Origin: Liolophura sinensis
Lineage: Eukaryota > Mollusca > Polyplacophora > Chitonida > Chitonidae
Length of the DNA stretch: 64,000 nt
Direction: 5' to 3'
NCBI RefSeq assembly: GCF_032854445.1
Contig: NC_088300.1
Location: 64,144,984 to 64,208,983, forward strand
Under the pieces are notes generated by a model. The model was not told where the DNA came from and did not search any database. It saw nothing but the letters and a program-made list of their open reading frames with translations. The position numbers were made by a program, and so were the translations under genes. This document shows positions 1 through 10,853 of this stretch, piece by piece. The first letter of the stretch is position 1. Each line of letters opens with the position of its first letter.

Positions 1-110
1 CCATTTTCTTGTAGCATGGTGTATCCCGTTCTTTCCATAAGTTTCAGCAAGGCTTCTTCGTTTGGCGCCCCGGCCACACCATGCGGCAAAGCCTTCTCCG
101 CGGATGCCAT
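1..110 (-). CDS. RBM47: RBM47/A1CF-family RNA-binding protein, N-terminal coding exon (runs off the window)
   Basis: Read on the minus strand, an ATG at 110-108 opens 36 codons plus two bases that stay open to the window edge. The peptide contains [20 protein letters not shown] followed by TMLQENG. This matches the conserved N-terminus of vertebrate RBM47 and A1CF, which lies just before the QRKYGGPPPGW stretch and three RRM domains; those would lie left of the window. Family members bind mRNA in the nucleus and cytoplasm, and in vertebrates act as cofactors of APOBEC1 RNA editing, splicing and mRNA stability. The GVAGAPNE stretch fits RBM47 better than A1CF, but an invertebrate may have one co-ortholog of both. 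The start is the only ATG before the conserved block. The 5' UTR and promoter should lie to the right of 110. Confidence 0.85.
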   Translation of the reverse strand, partial: MASAEKALPHGVAGAPNEEALLKLMERTGYTMLQEN

Positions 111-1247
111 ACCTACACCTTGCTGTTGGCCTCACTGCTGACGAAATAGGGGTAGGCAAAGTGGACTTTGACACGCATGTGAGAGACGTATAGATGCGCA
201 TGCGTCCCACCGTGGGTCTCGTTTAAAAAATGCTAATTTATGACTACTCCAGAGAAGGTGTAAAACAAAGAGGTCACATTTAAAACAGCGCGCACGTTGG
301 ATAGCGTTTAAACCGTAGAATAAAAACTACTTTCTTTATACGAGGAAGTTTCAAAAAAGTTGAAAGTAGTATTTTCGACTTGAAATTACTCATCATACCG
401 GTTGGCCTGCATGTAGCCTACATTTATTGGGACTTTATAATACATTACTATACTGATTATGAGATAACACAGTTGTTAATATTCGTCAGTAATGTATATT
501 TCGTTGTACGCTTACGTTAGATTTCTTATGAATGGTAGAACGAGCAGTTGAAAACCAAGAGAAGGGGATGTGTACCGTTGTTGATCAAATACTTTCGGAA
601 AGAGTTTCGACGTTTGCTTTAAAAGTTACTTTTCCGTTGCTGTCTGATGTTCAAAGCAAGATCAGATATGATAATGCTAAGATTACTATCGAAATGACTA
701 CCATTTGATCTACAGGTTTCTTATTTGAAGTCAGTTTAATGGAAGTTATGACAACTGAGCTGTATTGTCAAAGGCCGAGGAATTTACTTCACATCATGTG
801 TCTAGGCCTACATATAGATACAATGTTGTAAATAGGTCCACACCCTAGGCCTACGCGTCCTGTGCGTTTTCAGATTCTCTTCATAGGACATAGACCAACA
901 TGTTATTGTAGGGTACCTATGCCTTCTCATACAGTCGACGGTTCGTGTCTGGCCTGATTCATATCTGTGACAGAATACACATAAATCATTTACGTCAAGA
1001 GACGGTTTTTAGCGGCTAGTTGTGTTTAAATTACGGATTACTATAGTTAAATCGGTACCATGTGATCATGTGAACTGTTTACCAACAAGCCTACGTGTGA
1101 ATCTGTTATAATATAAAGTGCCGTCTATATAGGTCTGGGGCATGTAATAATTTGTACCTGCTCAATACCGTACAGCTTACCCATAGATACCGGTATGCTG
1201 TGAACATTGCGCGGTTTATTTGTAAACGTACATTCACATGTGCCTAT
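111..1247. other. 5' flank of the RBM47-like gene, no gene recognised
   Basis: This AT-rich stretch should contain the 5' UTR and promoter of the minus-strand RBM47-like gene. I see no convincing exon, TATA box or repeat in it. Confidence 0.4.
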
Positions 1248-1704
1248 GGGGGTGTCCGTGGACGACCGTTTCGCGCGCCAGCGCGGCACAATGACTCAGG
1301 GGCCTCTGACCATTGCGGTCGCTGTCACTTCAAGTCCAGCTCATGTTGGTTTCCTCTTCAGCAACCAGCGGGTGGTCAAGGTTTTCCCCCGCGCTCTGCC
1401 CTAGCTGTTTCCTCCAACCATAATGCTGGCCTCTCACCATCATGCTGGTGGCTGTCATATATTTATTTATTTATTAGATTGGTGTTTTACGCCGTACTCA
1501 AGAATATTTCACTTGTGCGACGGCGGTCAGCATTATGGTGGGAGGAAAGCGGGCAGAGCCTGGGGGAAACCCACGACCATCCGCGGGTTGCTAACAGACC
1601 TACCCACTTATGGCCGGAGAGGAAGCCAACATGACGTTGTCATATAAGTGAAATATTCTTGAGTACGGCGTGAAATACTAAACAAATAAATAGATAAATA
1701 AATA
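1248..1704 (+). mobile_element. tRNA-derived SINE, plus strand, split by a second SINE
   Basis: The head (1248-1452) carries the SINE's tRNA-like region (GCGCCAGCGCGGCACAATGA, TTCAAGTCCAGCTCATG) and body (CATAATGCTGGC). The tail (about 1639-1704) carries CATATAAGTGAAATATTC, GAGTACGGCGTGAAATAC and an AAATA-type end. Between them sits an inverted copy of the same family (1461-1638), so this is the older, interrupted insertion. Confidence 0.85.
1461..1638 (-). mobile_element. SINE inserted into another SINE, 5'-truncated
   Basis: Starts with TATTTATTTATTTATTAGAT and GGTGTTTTACGCCGTACTCA, the reverse complement of the family tail, and breaks off inside the CCGGAGAGGAAGCCAACATGA segment before the tRNA-like head. 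It is flanked by an 8-bp direct repeat, TGTCATAT, at 1453-1460 and 1639-1646. This is a target-site duplication made in the host SINE. Confidence 0.85.
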
Positions 1705-2709
1705 GGCTTAAGTATAGCCCTTTTAATGTGTGGTACCAACCAAGTTTCAGTTTCCCAGAAACATCTTCACATATCAATGATAAACCAGAGCACGTCACGT
1801 ATATGTGTGAAAGTCTGCCAGTCACATGATAAAGGCCAATGGATTACCCCGTGTGTGTAGTTGGTTCCGTGAAAACTGATCGCCGCATATACACATAGCC
1901 TCGTGTATAGAAAAAGAAATAATCTTGTGTAAGGCATATAGCCTAAACACATATTAATCAGTGATCACCATGCATATAAGGCGTTGGGACGTTAATGGAT
2001 GCCCAATAAAGTGGATCAGAAGAAGATGAATCTCACTGTAGAACGTACTATATCCGCTTAGCTGGTTGCCTGAATTGAAAAATTAAGAATTTTGAGAGGT
2101 CATGTCGAGCATCATGTGAATGTCCAGTAGGCCACATATACACGGGGCAACAATCAACACGGGAAAACCATCCTGCATAGCTGTACCAGCTTGTATTTCA
2201 TCTCCATAAGTAGGCCTATACAGGTACAACTCAGGGGAGATAAATCACATTGCTTATGTGAATGCTTACAGCAGCCTATACACATGCAGCAAATGGTTGT
2301 CTATACATTCTCTGGAAATCGTGTTGAGCAAAATGTATATCATTTGCAAATGGGCCGGTGTAACGTCTGGTTGCTCTTGTGAAAAGATTTATATTCTGTG
2401 TATAAGAAGGCAGCATCGGGTAGATCGCTGATCATAATAATTAACCTGTTCTAATCAAATCACATCTGAAGGCATTCAGCAAAAGAACAAAACAATTCTT
2501 TCCGGGAATTCGCCCTTATATCATGGACTCTTCTTCATTTCCCCACATATCGGCAGTGTGACAAATTCGCCAACAACAGCATTTTTTTCTGAGCCTTTAT
2601 AATGCAATTAAATCTCAACAAGAGAAAGAAACCCCAAGAAGAGTTTATTTCAGAATGACATACCAATAACAGCCCCATTCTTACAATCAAATCTTAAAAA
2701 CAGCCTTTG
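1705..2709. other. intergenic, nothing recognised
   Basis: AT-rich sequence with short open frames only. No splice-bounded exon or repeat was identified. Confidence 0.4.
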
Positions 2710-2828
2710 GTCGTGAGTTTCCCAAGGGCTCTGCCGGTTTCCACCCACTATAATGCTGACCGAAGTCGTATAAGTGAAATATTTTTGAGTACGGCGTAAA
2801 ATACCATTCAAATAAATCAATCAATCAA
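2710..2828 (+). mobile_element. SINE fragment, 5'-truncated
   Basis: Contains the 3' part of the family: GGTCGTGAGTTTCCC, TTTCCACCCACTATAATGCT, GTCGTATAAGTGAAATATTT, GAGTACGGCGTAAAATACCA, ending in AAATAAATCAATCAATC. Confidence 0.8.
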
Positions 2829-3171
2829 AATAGAAACAGCCTTGGTCTCAGAATCAAAATCCAACAATAACATCTGTATCAGAGCCAATTCTCAACAAAA
2901 CGCTCCATTTCAGATTCAAATCGCCTGATCACCATCATATCAGTGAAATACTCTTCATATTTAAGCCTAAAATTCCGATCATAACAACCAAATCAAATAC
3001 AAAATAGTGCGGGAAGGAAAGTGGACTATATTGACGCTATTGTGTTGATCAGCCATTGTGCTCTTATAAAAGAAATTATGTAGATAGGAAGAACTTGCAC
3101 TTTTGTTGGATGCTGTCGTTTCCCCTGTAATCTGACATGAGGTTTCTGCGATCTGTATGTATTACCACTTC

Positions 3172-3272
3172 TGGTTTCCCCCTGGCTCTGTCCACTTTCC
3201 TCCCACCAAATGCTGGCCGCCTTCTTGAAAGTAAAATATTCTTGTGTGCGGCGTGACATAGTAGCGAAGTAA
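3172..3272 (+). mobile_element. SINE fragment, 3' part, diverged
   Basis: CTGGTTTCCCCCTGGCTCTG, TTTCCTCCCACCAAATGCTG, GTAAAATATTCTTGTGTGCG and GCGTGACATA match the family's 3' half with several substitutions. The AAATA tail is lost. Confidence 0.7.
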
Positions 3273-3603
3273 AAAAAAATTACGTTGTACAATAAAGTCG
3301 CCAACTGCTCCTTTGCTGAGTTTGGCCTGCAAAGGATAGCTTAAAAACTTGATAAACTTAAAAGTTATCACACTGATTGCAAAATGATGCGGCAGTGATA
3401 CCACATTGGGCTTTAACTGGCAAACTGTATTTCGAATCCACACTTCCACCACTAGGCTAAAGGCAAATTCTTTTTATCCCCGGGGTCCACCATTACAGTC
3501 TGCTGTGTAAGCTACCCCATGCAGTAACCCTGCTCGTAGCGCCAACTGTAATGTGGTGACCCAGTCGGAGGTTGAACCAATCATCTGCGGGACAGTATAG
3601 AGA

Positions 3604-3806
3604 TTTATTTATTTATTTGATTGGTGTTTTACGCCGTACTCAAGAATATTTCACTTATACGACGGCGGCCAGCACGACCATCCGCAGGTTGCTGAAGGAA
3701 GCCAGCATGAGCTGGACTTGAACTCACAGCGACCGCATTGGTGAGGGACTCCTGGGTCATTACGCTGTGCTAGCGCGCTAACCAAATGAGCCACACGGAG
3801 GCCCCC
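3604..3806 (-). mobile_element. SINE with internal deletion
   Basis: Tail at the left (TTTATTTATTTATTTGATTG, GTGTTTTACGCCGTACTCAA), tRNA-like head at the right (GCTAACCAAATGAGCCACAC, GGAGGCCCC). About 60 bp of body (CATTATGGTGGG through the flanking GGGAAA segment) is missing, as is the TACGGCCGGAGAG segment. Both tRNA-like promoter boxes remain. Confidence 0.85.
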
Positions 3807-4134
3807 AAATGTATAGTGGTAGAAGCGTGGACTCCAAACTCCAGAGATCACAGGTTCAAATCTCCAACTTGTAAGCAAGGGCACGATGTAAAACACCTTA
3901 TCAATCAAGATTTTCTCAATCTGAGCTCATTGGCTGCTTTTTCCCATCAATCAAAGCATGATTTAACCCAGTTTACCAACTACCGTTCCCTTTTTCCTTG
4001 GAGGTGCAACTGACTTTATCAGCGTGAAACATTTGATGCTACGATGGCGCACCACCACTTTCATATTTGGTTTTTTTTTTCTTTCAGTTCTGTAACTTTC
4101 TCTTGGTTTTCACTTGGGCGCTGAAAACAGTTCT

Positions 4135-4218
4135 CAGCTGTGAGAAATCTTTTTGCAGCTGTGTGAAATCTTTTTTCAGCTGGGTGAAATGGTTTTCGCT
4201 GGAGTGGAAATGTTTTCA
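4135..4218. repeat. degenerate tandem repeat, about 22 bp x 4
   Basis: Four imperfect units of the form CAGCTGTGTGAAATCTTTTT follow each other. They explain an open frame on the minus strand over 4061-4243 rich in KRF/KPF, which is not considered a gene. Confidence 0.65.
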
Positions 4219-5911
4219 CACAGACTAGAACCGTATCCACCAAAGAAAATTAGCGGTTTTGCTTTAAATTCAATCGCCAGATCACAGTAGACGTGCGTTC
4301 AATCCCATTCTCGGACCGGTGTTTACTCAAATTCCTCTGTTTTCTCTCATGTCTCTGCCTTGTTGACCATAAGCCAACTTCTTATCTAATAACTTCTTAT
4401 TAAAATGAAGTTTGTTGGAGGCCTTGCGGCAATTCATGTACCTCAAACGTGAGAGAATTCGCCAATAATTCACCCAGTTAATTCACTCCGGGTACTCCTG
4501 TTTCGTCACCCAAAAGATTGTCCGTCATCGAAAATGTGAAATTCGCGAGTACTTGGCACTGAAAAACATTTTTAAAAAAAGGGAAATTAAAAGCTTACAT
4601 TGATGAGAAAATCAAGTTCAATCTGGAGTCAGATGCAGGCCTAATACTTAAATTTAGTAACCTTGTTGTCAGAAATAGAGGAGACATCAAATGTGGTATA
4701 TGTAAATGAATGGGTAGTGCTCGCACGTTCGTAGTGCCAGTATTCAGTTATGTTCCAAACTGGAACAAAACAATATATGAATGCAGACATACTGAAGTTG
4801 TATGAATACGTTCACTTTCTAACCCTGAAGGCGGTAACAAAAAGCTAACAAAGAAGCATGTATATATTAAGCTTTTTTTCATTCAATCCAAAACGAAAAA
4901 AATTAAGATCATCCTGTATCACTTTGTCGTCCTTTTCTTACACAGGATTCAAGATATCTAATGGGATTAATGATCACTTCACAGTATATGAACTATATAC
5001 CTGATCTAATGTTGCCAGTACGCCTACAACTCGTTTCCTATGTACAAGTTTTACATTCGGTCACAAGCAGGACTACATAACAAACGAACGCAACGGTAAC
5101 ACTCAACCATGACAATTATTTACAGCTTATATAGAGTAAATCTACCCAAAACATGAATGGAGACAGAAACATAGCTTGGCTGTACTATATAGGCCTACAA
5201 TGGTGATTATCTCGGACAGTGTTACTCGCACATGTTTAATATCCATTGGATTATTTTCATACAATCGATTCGCACGATTTATACTGGCGCCTATTTTAAC
5301 CGTAAAACTACCAGATCCATGTTTTACCATTGCGCTATCAACCGAAGTTGGATTATCTTGTGTGAAGCCTATTGGTGCCACAGTGGCTTTCTGCAAGGGC
5401 TATTACTTCTTTCAATATTATTTAGCCTATATTGCCCATGTCTGCATGACTGGAGCTGTTACCGTGCACATTGCCCATGTCTGCATGATTGGAGCTGTTA
5501 CCGTACACATGCTTGAGTACGCCGCCTATATATATATAAGTGGTGTGAATTCACACTCTCTGTATATAGGGTTCAGACACTACTTTATGGTTTTGGGCGC
5601 ATTCTATCCCCGTGCGGGAAATATAATCGGCTTTTAGCCCCTTTAGAGGTGAGGTGTCAATTAGGGGGTGAAGTTTGCTTCTGCTTAGAGGATAAGGAAT
5701 ATATGAGGCTCACACTGGCTCTTGTCGATTTAATTTCTCTTACCGACTGGGTGAACTTGTTCAGGCCAAATCACGTCACATAACGGGTTAACTGCGCAGT
5801 CCAAACACTACAGGCCCACAGCACATTTCCTTACAGACTGCATGTGACTGACATGTGTTCTTCTCTGATATACTCTTTAATCTGAACGTGCTTGTACACT
5901 TGGACATTACA
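4219..5911. other. 5' flank of the six-exon unknown gene
   Basis: No coding exon recognised. It contains a two-copy 39-bp direct repeat at 5431-5508 (ATTGCCCATGTCTGCATGAC and its near-identical second copy) and a TATA-like tract at 5527-5540. Confidence 0.4.
5527..5540 (+). promoter_or_regulatory. possible TATA element of the six-exon gene
   Basis: TATATATATATAAG lies 372 bp upstream of the putative start codon at 5912. It may be a core promoter, but simple AT runs are frequent in this window. Confidence 0.2.
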
Positions 5912-8900
5912 ATGGAAAGGCCAATACTAGTTCACAACTTTTCCAGAAATCAGTTTTCGGTACCTCCCAAAAATTGCCGTCCGATGTCTGCGTTTCCAAA
6001 CTCCTGGAGTGAGTATATCAAACTCAGTCTTGCATCAACAACCCTACTGTTAAAACCTGATATAAGCATTTGGGCGTACACAGTATTATGATTATAATCT
6101 AGGTACAACAGTTTTAGCTACATATTTTATGTCACAAAATTTATATTTAGATGTAGCATTTGTTTATTTTTGCAGATGTTATTAAGACTGACCTTCAACA
6201 AGACCACAACAATGTGTTATATGAACTGATGTTTAAACATGGTCGACAGTTGGAACAGGTATGTGCATACCGATTGGCCTCTGTTATAATTAAGTTTTTC
6301 TCGTTGTATCCATAAATGATTTAGCCGAATTTACTGTTTTATAAATCTAGGTGACGTCCACTTACATATAGCATAAAATCGAGTACAAACGTGCAAATGC
6401 ATGTATAGCTAACAATATGCTGTCATCTGTAAAACATGACCAACTGTTAGACCTAACGGCGCTCCATGGCTGGCATGTATACTGAGTGCACCGACTCACT
6501 CTGGCCTAATAGAGCAAAAAAACTCATTGTCCAAGTAAATTGCACAAGTGTTGAGTAGAACCTTGGTGTTTGTGTATTTATGATGACTAGACGTGCGGAT
6601 ATCGAATGTCACAACACAATTAAGCATTGGCTTTCCTTGGTGCCAACTGTTAATAAGCTCATCCAAGCTTTACGAAGCTTGCGCTTAGACCGATATGTTT
6701 GGTCAAGTGGAACCGGGTTAATCTTTCAGAAAAAAAGTTCAGAAACCTGTGATATTTGGTGGTATTTTATCTGTACAGGTGTTGCTCTCATTTATGTGTA
6801 TTCCGTACATACACAGAGTCTGGCCTTACACGGTATGCACTATAGAAGTTTTTGTAACCTTATCGTCTGAATGACTTAGAAAGGCTATTATAACCATGCA
6901 AATGTATATCTGCTAACGCCACAATTTACAGAGCAATGAGCAGTCGCTTCTGTGATACATATACACAGGCATATAACATGTCAAAAAGTAAAAAGAATAT
7001 TGAATAAAGATTATTATACAGCCTTGGGCTTACACTAACAAAAACGTGGGTTGTCATTTTCAAATACACCTCAATGAGGCAAATCTATAGTGATCACGTG
7101 AAGGTTCTGTCTACTTCCTCAGGTGAAAAAAAAACTGTTGATACAACTGCGACTTGAAGAAATCAGCACTAAACGTGGATGAATTTAGTGTACATTTGTT
7201 GATTTACGTAAAATCTGTAGAGCTTTTATTCTCACCCCCCCCCCCCCCCCCTTTCCAAATGTATGGTTGGAGCATGTTCCACCAAATGCTGAGATAAAAA
7301 TAACACCCAGTTCTGACCTGGTGTCATCGCTGGATGAAGTTCCGCTGCTTGTTTTATTATTGCTGATATTTTGACTTTCTCGTTGTGTATGACTTGCTTG
7401 AAGATAACATCGTATGAAATTAATAATCCAACTCTGAACTGAAGCAAACTTTTAAGGGTAATATGATTCAACCTACAGTGTATTCGTTTCTTTTTGGCAC
7501 CCTGTGCATTAGCATACATGTTAAACAGTGCATGGATTCACGTGTTATTTTAAATGGACAGTTTTTTCTTTGATTCTCTTTTTTACATAACTCAACATCA
7601 ACATTTTGTTGACAGTTTCCATTTTCCTTTCCACGTCCTCCACGACTGCAGGTTGGCCACGAAACATCAAAGCTTGGTACGTCCATTGGAATTCAGTATG
7701 GAAATATCTTTCTACACCTATACATGTATTAAGTATACATGCATGTTCAGTCTTATACATGCATTAGCTTTTTATATTGAGTCAGCATGCCATGAAACCA
7801 GCTAATTCGTAATCATAATAATGGCAAAACGAACGCCTTTAGAGTGAATGAATTCAGGGTAAATCTGTACACTCATAACTCATGACTTTTGACACTCTTT
7901 CATAGTCAAAAATATTTAACATCTTATTCAGATTTTGTGGATAACCTAAAACACTTTGTGGCATGTCGTTATGAAGACATCATGTAAGGCAGTAACTAAC
8001 GACAACCACATGGTTGATTTTTTGAATATCTATATTATAGGGGATATAATAGGTTGTAATAGGTTATGTTGACGATGGCTATTGAAGGTTTTTTTTTAAT
8101 ATCTGACGGTAGTTTTAGTTTATGCAGAAGATCACGTATAGATATGAGTTCGTGAACACTGGAGAATCCCGCGTGGACATCTGATAATAGCCATCATTGA
8201 GCTGAATGACGATGACCCCTGTTGAATCGCTTTTGGACATCTGATGATGACCACCAATGAATCAATTTTACACGCATAACGGTGGCTAAATTGAATCTTA
8301 GTTGGACATCGGATGATGGCGACCACTGAATCGCTTTTCGAATTAATGGAACGTCTTTTAAACGGCACGTTTTGTTATGTAAGCTGCCTAGATATATGAT
8401 CACATTATTGTGCTTACAGTTCGTTTCCTCTGATGTTGCAGGAAATGCATGGCGTTGTGAAAATAAAGCTTTTAGACAAATGCATTGTGTAAGTATACGT
8501 ATATTTCACCTAAAGATTTTCTTGGAATGATACGTCTAATCGTTCTGACCTACGGTGTTACTACCATAGTGTTATTTATTTATTTATTTGATTGGTGTTT
8601 TACGTCGTACTCAAGAATATTTCACTTATACGACGGCGGCCAGCATTATGGTGGGTGGAAACTGGGCAGAGCCCGGGGGAAACCCACGACCATCCGCAGG
8701 TTGCTGACAGACTTTCCCACGTACGACCGGAGAGGAAGCCAGCATGAGCTGGGCTTCAACCTACAGCGACCGCATTGGTGAGAGACTCCTGGGTCATTAC
8801 GCTGCGCTAGCGCTTTAACCGACTGAGCCACGGAGGCCCCACTACCATAGTGAACAAGGCGTATATTTAAATAATATACATGCAATTTCACTTTTAAATG

Positions 8901-10517
8901 CTCAGCTGTAGATGTAAACAGTATAAATTTATCCATCCGAACTTTTAAAGGTTTTTTTTAACGCTTTAAAAGCCTCACGTAAACCCAGTGCATTAACTTC
9001 GCCTGCGTGGATCCTTGTACATTGACATATATGTATACTTTTTATTCCTGTTCATTTATACACAGACGTCGGCCAGGACCCCACGCAGACGTCTGTTCAA
9101 CACACCTAGCACCATTGAACAGAGTGCTGACCCGTCGTCATCTCGCCAATTGGCACACAGGGAGCGGATAAAGAGGGCGAGATCAGCCCCACCTATGAGG
9201 TTTTACCACACGGTATCATCAGAATCCGTCCAGGCAATCAGATATTGGTACGATCTTCGTTTTCGTTCTGTTAAAGGATACCTGAAACGTTTGGTTTCTA
9301 TTTCCTAACGTGCAGTTTAGGATTTGTCGGAAGACACATATAGAAACAAAAACGCTATTTAGTTTTCTTCTTCGGGCGTATAAATTGCTTAGACTACAGT
9401 GTTCTAATGGTGGGTCAGTCGTCAGTCCGGAAATAGCCTACAGTCTTGGCGTCACTGCTGAAAGACAACATCCAAAACAGCTCTGTACAAAATGGTTCAC
9501 ATGCATGGGGAGCGCTATGTTGGCTTGGCTAATCTGATGTTCATCGACCACTGAAGAAAAATATGCGTAAAATAGAGGGGTAATTAAGAAGTATAAAATA
9601 TGCCTCAAAAAATGAAATATTAAACAATAATGTTTTGGCGTAAATTTCTTAATTTCCCTAAAAATGAAAGTCTGTGTTTTAGAGTTCCTGTTTATGTATC
9701 CCATAATCCCCGTTCATACGGCGTGATGGTCAAATTTGACTATAGTCGAAGGTAAATGCGCCATTTCATGCGATTCAGTATAGCATTCGACAAATCAGAT
9801 TGTTTGATCGCGGTTTATGAAGAAGACTATTTTCATTCAACTAGTAAAACTTAACGAGTGGATACAGCAAATCGGAACGCTGTGAACGCCGCTTTACATA
9901 TGTATATATACACAAAGGGTTATTGGTAATGAATGATACCCGTAAGCTTTCTGTTGCAGTGCTTACTTTAAGGTTACAAGAAATGTATAATTCCGGACAT
10001 CCACCTCTGTCTCAAATATCTTTCCAGAAAACTCTCTGGAATGTCGCTGAAGTGACGTGAACAGGGTGAAGAGCCCCTCAGTGTACAAGGCAAGCCGAGT
10101 CCGTGGATGTACTGGTCGTTTATATGGACATATTTGATATCATCGTCAAATGGCTGAGTTACAGTATTTAATACTGAGATATATATGAAGCATGTGAAGC
10201 TCGTGAACAATGGGGTGATATAGAACATACACTTGGAAGTATGGATTAATGCTACATGTATAATATAGGCAGCGATCGTGTCGAAAGTTCATTGATTGAC
10301 GAATTTAAGACACGTATTTTGTGCATTTTACTGTACATCATTTCCTGTGTAGAAATGTGAAGATATGCCTTATTAGTAGTGATGGTAAGTCTTGGAGAAA
10401 ATATCATATTCTATTACATACATAAATGAAACTGAAATTTGTGGCAAAACATATTCTTCCAGGGCCAGTGATTTTAAATGGCAGGCACTTGGCGCAGAAA
10501 CGGAAAATCTTGCCTAA
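5912..10517 (+). CDS. unrecognised basic 162-residue protein, six coding exons including a 25-nt microexon
   Basis: Exons (joined in order): 5912-6008, 6176-6258, 7652-7676, 8442-8488, 9066-9247, 10463-10517. They total 489 nt, which is 162 codons plus TAA. Every junction keeps one reading frame (phases 1,0,1,0,2), and each intron is GT-AG: donors GTGAGT, GTATGT, GTACGT, GTAAGT and GTACGA; acceptors TTTTTGCAG, GACTGCAG, GTTGCAG, ACACAG and TTCCAG. The ATG at 5912 is the first after an in-frame TGA. The protein has a Pro/Asn-rich N-terminus, a probable helix around residues 33-60 (VLYELMFKHGRQLEQ), a single-Trp segment (GNAWRCENKAFRQ) and a strongly basic Ser/Pro-rich middle (RTPRRRLFN, RERIKRARSAPP). 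It ends in KWQALGAETENLA. No signal peptide or membrane segment is visible. I do not recognise a family. The last two junctions are the least certain: exon 5 could instead end at 9211 (GTATCA), or read through to a TAA at 9306-9308. Confidence 0.7.
8172..8345. repeat. three-unit tandem repeat in intron 3 of the unknown gene
   Basis: TGGACATCTGATGATGACCA-type units recur at about 8175, 8232 and 8304, with spacing of 57-72 bp, each followed by a variant of CACTGAATCGCTTTT. It lies about 100 bp before the acceptor of exon 4. Confidence 0.7.
8572..8840 (-). mobile_element. full-length SINE with 12-bp target-site duplication
   Basis: Runs from a TTATTTATTTATTTATTTGA tail to the GAGCCACGGAGGCCCC head. 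The 12-bp repeat ACTACCATAGTG occurs at 8560-8571 and exactly again at 8841-8852. It lies in intron 4 of the unknown gene, antisense to it. Confidence 0.93.
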
Positions 10518-10724
10518 TTACATTATTTTGTAAATGTTGTCAAGTGTCTTTAAAAGCAGAAAGAGTTCAATTTTCGCTGCCTATCATGACTCTTACAACG
10601 CAAAGACATAGGAAGCCAAAGAGCTGACAGCTTTATAGAATCTCGGCAACCAGAGAGGCAACATTATCTATCATGTTATGAACAGTGGTTCGCACTTTAA
10701 AGCTGGTCACGTGTCTGTTCTGGA

Positions 10725-10730
10725 AATAAA
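10725..10730 (+). terminator. polyadenylation signal AATAAA for the six-exon gene
   Basis: The first canonical AATAAA after the proposed stop at 10517 lies 208 bp downstream. That is a plausible 3' UTR length and supports the last-exon assignment. Confidence 0.5.
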
Positions 10731-10796
10731 GCCGAAGATGATTGACATCGTCTTTATAACTGCTTTTTAACGCCTTATAAGATTTATTTATGCATG

Positions 10797-10853
10797 TGAT
10801 TGATTGGCATTTTACACCGTACTTAATGATATTTCTCTTATAAAACTGGAGCA
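10797..10853 (-). mobile_element. SINE tail fragment
   Basis: GATTGATTGGCATTTTACAC, CGTACTTAATGATATTTCTC and TTATAAAAC are a diverged reverse complement of the SINE tail. Only this end remains. Confidence 0.6.

Noticed and set aside
1152-1634. 160-codon plus-strand open frame
   Set aside because: It runs across two nested SINE copies; the translation is SINE sequence, not a gene.
5176-5637. 153-codon plus-strand open frame with an overlapping minus-strand frame
   Set aside because: Length partly comes from a two-copy 39-bp repeat (a multiple of three, so it stays open). No domain, splice or start-context support.
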